A stretch of DNA of 64,000 nucleotides from NCBI RefSeq assembly GCF_900101025.1, contig NZ_FMUH01000002.1:620001-684000 (forward strand), given 5' to 3'. Below the pieces are notes generated by a model, which made no database searches, was not told the DNA's origin, and saw nothing but the letters and a program-made list of their open reading frames with translations. Within the stretch, counting starts at the first letter, position 1, and each line of letters starts with the position of its first letter. The DNA comes from Klenkia marina. Lineage in GTDB: Bacteria; Actinomycetota; Actinomycetes; Mycobacteriales; Geodermatophilaceae. Shown here one piece after another: positions 62,398 through 64,000 of the stretch. The position numbers were made by a program, and so were the translations under genes.

Positions 62398-63063
62398 TCA
62401 GCTGGCGGCGGCCACGACCGGGAGGGGGCGCTCGCCGGTCACCAGGTAGACCACCCGGCGGGCGACGCTCACGGCGTGGTCGGCGAAGCGCTCGTAGTAG
62501 CGGCCCAGCAGGGTGATGTCGATGGCCGACTGGATGCCGTGCGGCCAGTCGTCGCTGAGCAGCTCGCGGAACAGCTGCTGGTGGTTGCGGTCCATGAGGT
62601 CGTCGTCGGCCTCGAGCTGCGCGGCGGCCTCGATGTCGCGCTTGGCGATGATCGTGCCGGCCTGGGCCACGAGGCTCTCGGCGGTGTGGCCCATGTCGAG
62701 GAAGACCGGGCGGACCTCCTGCGGCACCGCGTGGTCGGGGAAGCGCATGCGGGCGACCTTGGCGATGTGCTGGGCGAGGTCGCCCATGCGCTCGAGGTCC
62801 TGCACGGTGGCCATCGCGGTGGTGACCGAGCGCAGGTCGGTGGCGACCGGGGCCTGGCGGGCCAGCAGCGTGAAGCAGCGGTCGTCGACGTTCTCGCGGA
62901 CGGCGTCGATGTGCGCGTCGCCGGCGATGACCAGGTCGGCCAGCGCGACGTCGGCGTCGAGCAGGGCCGTGGTGGCCTTGCTCATGGCCGAGCCGACGGA
63001 GTTGGTCATCTCCACCAGGCTGGTGGTGATGTCGTCCAGTTCTTCGCGGTAGGTGTCCCGCAC
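62398..63063 (-). CDS. phoU: Phosphate-specific transport regulator PhoU
   Basis: A 221-aa all-helical protein of two PhoU three-helix bundles that inhibits the phosphate-sensing kinase and the Pst transporter. Metal-binding motifs EELDDITTSLVEM and DLERMGDLAQHIAKVA in the first repeat, and YERFADHAVSVARRVVYL in the second. GTG start 63063. It is encoded divergently from senX3 with a PHO box between, so it should be part of the phosphate regulon. Confidence 0.96.
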   Translation of the reverse strand: MRDTYREELDDITTSLVEMTNSVGSAMSKATTALLDADVALADLVIAGDAHIDAVRENVDDRCFTLLARQAPVATDLRSVTTAMATVQDLERMGDLAQHIAKVARMRFPDHAVPQEVRPVFLDMGHTAESLVAQAGTIIAKRDIEAAAQLEADDDLMDRNHQQLFRELLSDDWPHGIQSAIDITLLGRYYERFADHAVSVARRVVYLVTGERPLPVVAAAS

Positions 63064-63160
63064 GGTGCCCCCCCAGGTCCGCACCCGGTGACGCCGGGTG
63101 CGCGGTCTCGTCGGGGCGCGGCGCAACCGGGTGTGGTTGCGGCTCGGGCGCCCACGGCAG

Positions 63161-63227
63161 AGCGTAGGTACCGGACCGGATCCGTGCCGGGACGAGCAGG
63201 TGAACGGCAGGGCACCGGCCCGTGAAC
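63161..63227 (-). promoter_or_regulatory. PHO box and -10 before phoU
   Basis: Minus strand: GTTCACGGGCC (63227-63217), a weak middle unit GGTGCCCTGCC (63216-63206) and GTTCACCTGCT (63205-63195), three 11-bp units in phase. TACGCT follows after 28 bp (63166-63161), the same geometry as at pstS. Confidence 0.7.
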
Positions 63228-63287
63228 ACTGCTTGCCCGGAGGGGTGATCCACCCGTCGGGGGGCCGGAGGAGCCCCCGGCTCGGCC

Positions 63288-63293
63288 TAGCAT
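63288..63293 (+). promoter_or_regulatory. -10 hexamer for leaderless senX3 mRNA
   Basis: TAGCAT, 7 bases, then the GTG at 63301. No ribosome-binding site precedes the start. Confidence 0.5.
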
Positions 63294-63300
63294 CGACCAC

Positions 63301-64000
63301 GTGCACCCGCTCCTGTGGCTGGCGCTCGGCCTCGTCCTGGGCGGTGCGGTCGGCGTCCTCGCCGTCCGGCTGTCGACCCGCCGGCCGTCCGCGCCCTCCA
63401 TCGAGGACGGCACCCACGTGCCCACCTCGCTGCCCGGGGCGCCCACCCGCATCGACGACGAGCCGGTGCTCGCGCGGCGGCTGCTGGACCTCATGGACCC
63501 CGCCGTCGTGCTGCTCGACGTCCACGACTCGGTGGTGCTGGCCAACCCGGCCGCCCGGGCGATGGGCATCGTGCGCGGCACCCGGTTGCTCGTGCCGGCG
63601 CTGGTGGCGGTCGCGCACGAGGTGCGCAAGTCCGGCCCGCGGCGCTCGGACGTGCAGCTGCCCGCCGACCTCGTGGGCAGCGGTCCGCGCATGGTCGGGG
63701 TGCACGGCGTCCGGGTGCAGGGCGGGCCGGCGCACGAACCGGGCCCGGTGGCGCTGGTGCTCCAGGACGTCACGGAGGCCCGCCGGGTCGAGGCCGTGCG
63801 GCGCGACTTCGTCGCCAACGTCGGGCACGAGCTGAAGACGCCGGTCGGCGCGCTGGCGTTGCTGGCCGAGGCCACCCAGGGTGCCGCCGACGACCCCGAG
63901 ACCGTGCAGCGCTTCGCGGCGCGGATGACCCACGAGGCCGACCGGCTCTCCCGGCTGGTGCGCGAGCTCATCGACCTCTCCCGCCTGCAGGGCGCCGAGC
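63301..64000 (+). CDS. senX3: Phosphate-sensing histidine kinase SenX3/PhoR (5' part)
   Basis: The first 233 residues of a membrane kinase; the rest lies beyond the window. One N-terminal helix region (PLLWLALGLVLGGAVGVLAV), a PAS-like domain (about 50-150, LLDVHDSVVLANPAARAMG) and the H-box with H176 in VGHELKTPVGALALLAEA. In actinobacteria it phosphorylates RegX3/PhoP when phosphate is scarce and is held off by PhoU. GTG start with a leaderless -10 box. The usual regulator gene would follow to the right. Confidence 0.95.
   Translation, partial: MHPLLWLALGLVLGGAVGVLAVRLSTRRPSAPSIEDGTHVPTSLPGAPTRIDDEPVLARRLLDLMDPAVVLLDVHDSVVLANPAARAMGIVRGTRLLVPALVAVAHEVRKSGPRRSDVQLPADLVGSGPRMVGVHGVRVQGGPAHEPGPVALVLQDVTEARRVEAVRRDFVANVGHELKTPVGALALLAEATQGAADDPETVQRFAARMTHEADRLSRLVRELIDLSRLQGAE

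Overview
The window is very GC-rich, densely coding DNA of a mycothiol-producing actinobacterium. It carries mshA, mshD, glnR, a pstSCAB cluster, the start of senX3 and an HbhA-like gene, starts often with GTG, and joins genes by 4-base GTGA/ATGA overlaps. The gene content fits Geodermatophilaceae or a neighbouring family (Blastococcus, Modestobacter and Geodermatophilus are guesses; no rRNA is present). Two blocks run parallel to Mycobacterium tuberculosis as I remember it. One is pabC / FABP-like / sseC / cysA / thiX / lmeA / glnR / mshD / pst (around Rv0812-Rv0820). The other is XRE / hbhA / DUF2516 / murB / SDR / mshA / YbjN / gpm / senX3 (around Rv0474-Rv0490).

Layout. 1-6.3 kb: transporter fragment, acyl-CoA dehydrogenase, a likely fluoroacetate/haloacetate dehalogenase, and a DHA2 efflux pump under a MarR repressor with three operator palindromes. 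6.4-11.8 kb: hrpA helicase, a small acidic protein, a CynX-type transporter. 11.9-15.6 kb: a form-II CO-dehydrogenase-like molybdenum hydroxylase operon (large-small-medium). 16-20 kb: sulfate activation (cysN, cysD, cysQ) plus a thioesterase. 20-23.3 kb: a PhoP/PhoR-type two-component system and a siderophore-interacting protein. 23.5-27 kb: small DUF2945 protein, a 42-bp-repeat coiled-coil protein, an LCP-like envelope protein. 27-32.2 kb: pstSCAB with a PHO box, mshD. 32.2-37.7 kb: glnR, hydrolase, membrane protein, lmeA, thiX, then a cysteine-rich leader peptide before DUF4395-sulfurtransferase-sseC.

37.7-45.8 kb: TetR/epimerase pair, nitrobindin-like protein, DUF885 peptidase-like protein, nhaA, pabC-like gene, zinc ribbon. 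45.8-49.5 kb: a decayed squalene-cyclase-like gene followed by a tightly coupled operon nur-like / ygfZ / BKACE / rsiG. 49.6-52.8 kb: asparaginase, XRE regulator, hbhA-like, DUF2516, pspC. 52.8-64 kb: two methyltransferase-fold proteins, murB, SDR, mshA, YbjN, MFS, several small conserved proteins, phosphoglycerate mutase, phoU and the 5' part of senX3.

Regulatory logic is unusually readable. Many genes have a TAnnnT -10 hexamer 6-8 bases before the start codon, so they are probably transcribed as leaderless mRNAs. PHO boxes built of 11-bp units precede both pstS and phoU, each 27-28 bp before a TAnnnT hexamer. The MarR, TetR and XRE genes have palindromes at their promoters. Most convergent gene pairs are separated by strong hairpins. 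No CRISPR array, insertion sequence, rRNA or tRNA gene was recognised.
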